Part shown: one piece after another, positions 46,280 to 47,147 of the stretch
How the letters are laid out: each line of letters starts with the position of its first letter
Numbering within the stretch: position 1 is the stretch's first letter
Assembly (NCBI GenBank): GCA_025354065.1
Contig: JANXNM010000460.1
Span: 1 to 47,147, forward strand
Reading direction: 5' to 3'
DNA length: 47,147 nt
Origin: Synechococcales cyanobacterium 340R_concoct_173_sub
GTDB taxonomy: Bacteria > Cyanobacteriota > Cyanobacteriia > Leptolyngbyales > Leptolyngbyaceae
Notes under the pieces: model-generated
What the model saw: only the letters and a program-made list of their open reading frames with translations
The model's database searches: none
What the model was told of the DNA's origin: nothing
Translations under genes and position numbers: made by a program

Positions 46280-46318
46280 CGATGAGATCGATAGTTAGAT
46301 TAGAGAACGATCTCATCG
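46280..46318 (-). terminator. Hairpin after the MPBQ-type methyltransferase gene
   Basis: CGATGAGATCG (46280-46290) and CGATCTCATCG (46308-46318) form a perfect 11-bp stem with a 17-base loop just beyond the stop codon at 46326. The minus-strand tail is TAAATTTGAC, weak in U, so it may also act by transcript stabilisation. Confidence 0.65.
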
Positions 46319-46325
46319 CAAATGA

Positions 46326-47147
46326 CTACGATCGGACCGATCGAAACATACCAAATTGACATAGCCCCTGACCAAACGCAAGACGCATCAATAGTAGCGT
46401 CGGCACTTCCCGCAATGATTTCACAAACCCCGGAATCCCGAACCTAATTAACCCCGCCGGACGCACAACTCCTTGCCAAATCGAATCCAACCACGACGGC
46501 AACGTCTCACTCGTCCAATCCGCTGTCGTCACTGTACCCGGCTGAGACAGACCTGTTTCCGCCAACAACTCCGCAAAACGTTCAATACTTGCAAACTCGG
46601 GATGCGCCCATTGATCCAAAAGCTGCTTCATCACCCAACGCTCCCACAACACCAACGGCTTCTTGCGCGCATCTCGTTGATTCCAATCCGCCACCACCAG
46701 CACCCCACCCGGCTTTAACACCCGCATTAACTCCCGCGCAAACCCGAGCTTATCCGGCATATGTGGACCCGCCTCAATGCACCACACCACATCAAAACTG
46801 CCATCCGCAAAGGACAAATTCATCGCATCATCCCGCTGAAACTTCGCCGTCACCCCCGGTGGAGTCAACTCCGTGGCCCGCTGAACCTGTCCCGGACTAA
46901 TCGTAATTCCCGTCACCGCAAACCCATATTCCCGCGCCAAAATTCGACTGCTTCCACCAATTCCACAGCCCACATCCAAAACCGTCGTACCCGCCGCGAA
47001 TCGATCTAATCCTCCCCACTTCACCATTTCATGCACAAAATCCGACTTCGCCGCCAGAAAATCCTTGCGGCCCACGGGGTTTCCATAATGCCCAAGGTGA
47101 ATATGCTCCCCCCAGTAGAATTCTAAAATCCCATCCTCTGTCCACTC
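46326..47147 (-). CDS. SAM methyltransferase of the MPBQ/MSBQ (plastoquinone/tocopherol) type, 5' end outside the window
   Basis: The frame is open at the right edge and reads EWTEDGILEFYWGEHIHLGHYG before continuing, so the start lies outside. Motif VLDVGCGIGGSSRILA is SAM motif I; GITISPGQVQRA, DVVWCIEAGPHMPDK and LKPGGVLVVADWNQRD follow, and the C-terminal half has SWLDSIWQGVVRPAGLIRFG and LLLMRLAFGQGLCQFGMFR. This matches the Synechocystis sll0418-type MPBQ/MSBQ methyltransferase, which methylates benzoquinol precursors of plastoquinone and tocopherol. A gamma-tocopherol methyltransferase is the close alternative. About 273 codons are visible. Confidence 0.9.
   Translation of the reverse strand, partial: EWTEDGILEFYWGEHIHLGHYGNPVGRKDFLAAKSDFVHEMVKWGGLDRFAAGTTVLDVGCGIGGSSRILAREYGFAVTGITISPGQVQRATELTPPGVTAKFQRDDAMNLSFADGSFDVVWCIEAGPHMPDKLGFARELMRVLKPGGVLVVADWNQRDARKKPLVLWERWVMKQLLDQWAHPEFASIERFAELLAETGLSQPGTVTTADWTSETLPSWLDSIWQGVVRPAGLIRFGIPGFVKSLREVPTLLLMRLAFGQGLCQFGMFRSVRS

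Noticed and set aside
46473..47009. Plus-strand frames rich in Pro, Arg and His opposite the methyltransferase
   Set aside because: Antisense shadows; the minus strand has all SAM-methyltransferase motifs and continues past the window edge.

Overview
The window is cyanobacterial chromosome. Four things support this: a complete CP12 gene, an SLH-OprB porin, a DevBCA exporter, and a methyltransferase of the plastoquinone/tocopherol type (MPBQ/MSBQ). The palindrome CGATCG (HIP1-like, often GCGATCGC) is also very dense in nearly every gene. No rRNA, tRNA, CRISPR array or phage module was seen. Genus cannot be settled from this sequence alone.

Layout. 1-2.8 kb: truncated THUMP RNA methyltransferase, Uma2 nuclease-fold protein, tRNA-dihydrouridine synthase (all minus). 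2.9-7.0 kb: devB-devC-devA exporter operon (minus) with a divergent TetR regulator and two palindromic operator candidates between them. 7.0-11.3 kb: esterase, argF, Tex. 11.7-18.4 kb: a purine (urate) degradation block: a SDR, a divergent Rieske oxygenase, then PuuE-type allantoinase fused to an allophanate-hydrolase C-terminal-like domain, FAD urate hydroxylase HpxO, HIU hydrolase, and an OHCU decarboxylase-allantoate amidohydrolase fusion. Together these cover urate to ureidoglycolate/ureidoglycine with nitrogen release. 18.4-20.5 kb: a decayed region holding a P-loop pseudogene, an ISAs1-type transposase relic, a tandem duplication and a small acidic-tailed ORF. 20.5-30.9 kb: papain-like protease with a long acidic tail, lipoprotein, DUF1565-SLH surface protein, PhzF, HEAT-repeat membrane protein, YqhA-like membrane protein, secreted protein and porin. 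31.0-35.2 kb: a large DEDDh exonuclease-ATPase fusion and a SpoIID protein. 35.6-39.7 kb: the light-independent protochlorophyllide reductase operon. 39.8-47.1 kb: GlmM, small conserved proteins, CP12, a FIST protein, homoserine dehydrogenase and a truncated MPBQ-type methyltransferase.

Most striking points. (1) The protochlorophyllide reductase genes are in the order N-B-L, and all three proteins read like the BchN/BchB/BchL of purple bacteria rather than the usual cyanobacterial ChlN/ChlB/ChlL. The cluster-ligand spacing (Cys48/Cys73/Cys134 in N, Asp36 in B, Cys129/Cys163 in L) is intact, so this looks like a functional, laterally acquired operon in a cyanobacterium. (2) The urate pathway is compact and contains two unusual fusions. 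In one of them a small palindromic repeat appears to have become the interdomain linker. (3) The 803-residue exonuclease-ATPase protein has no family I recognise and is the best candidate here for an undescribed nucleic-acid-processing or defence function.

All assignments are from reading the sequence and recalled family motifs. No database search was possible.
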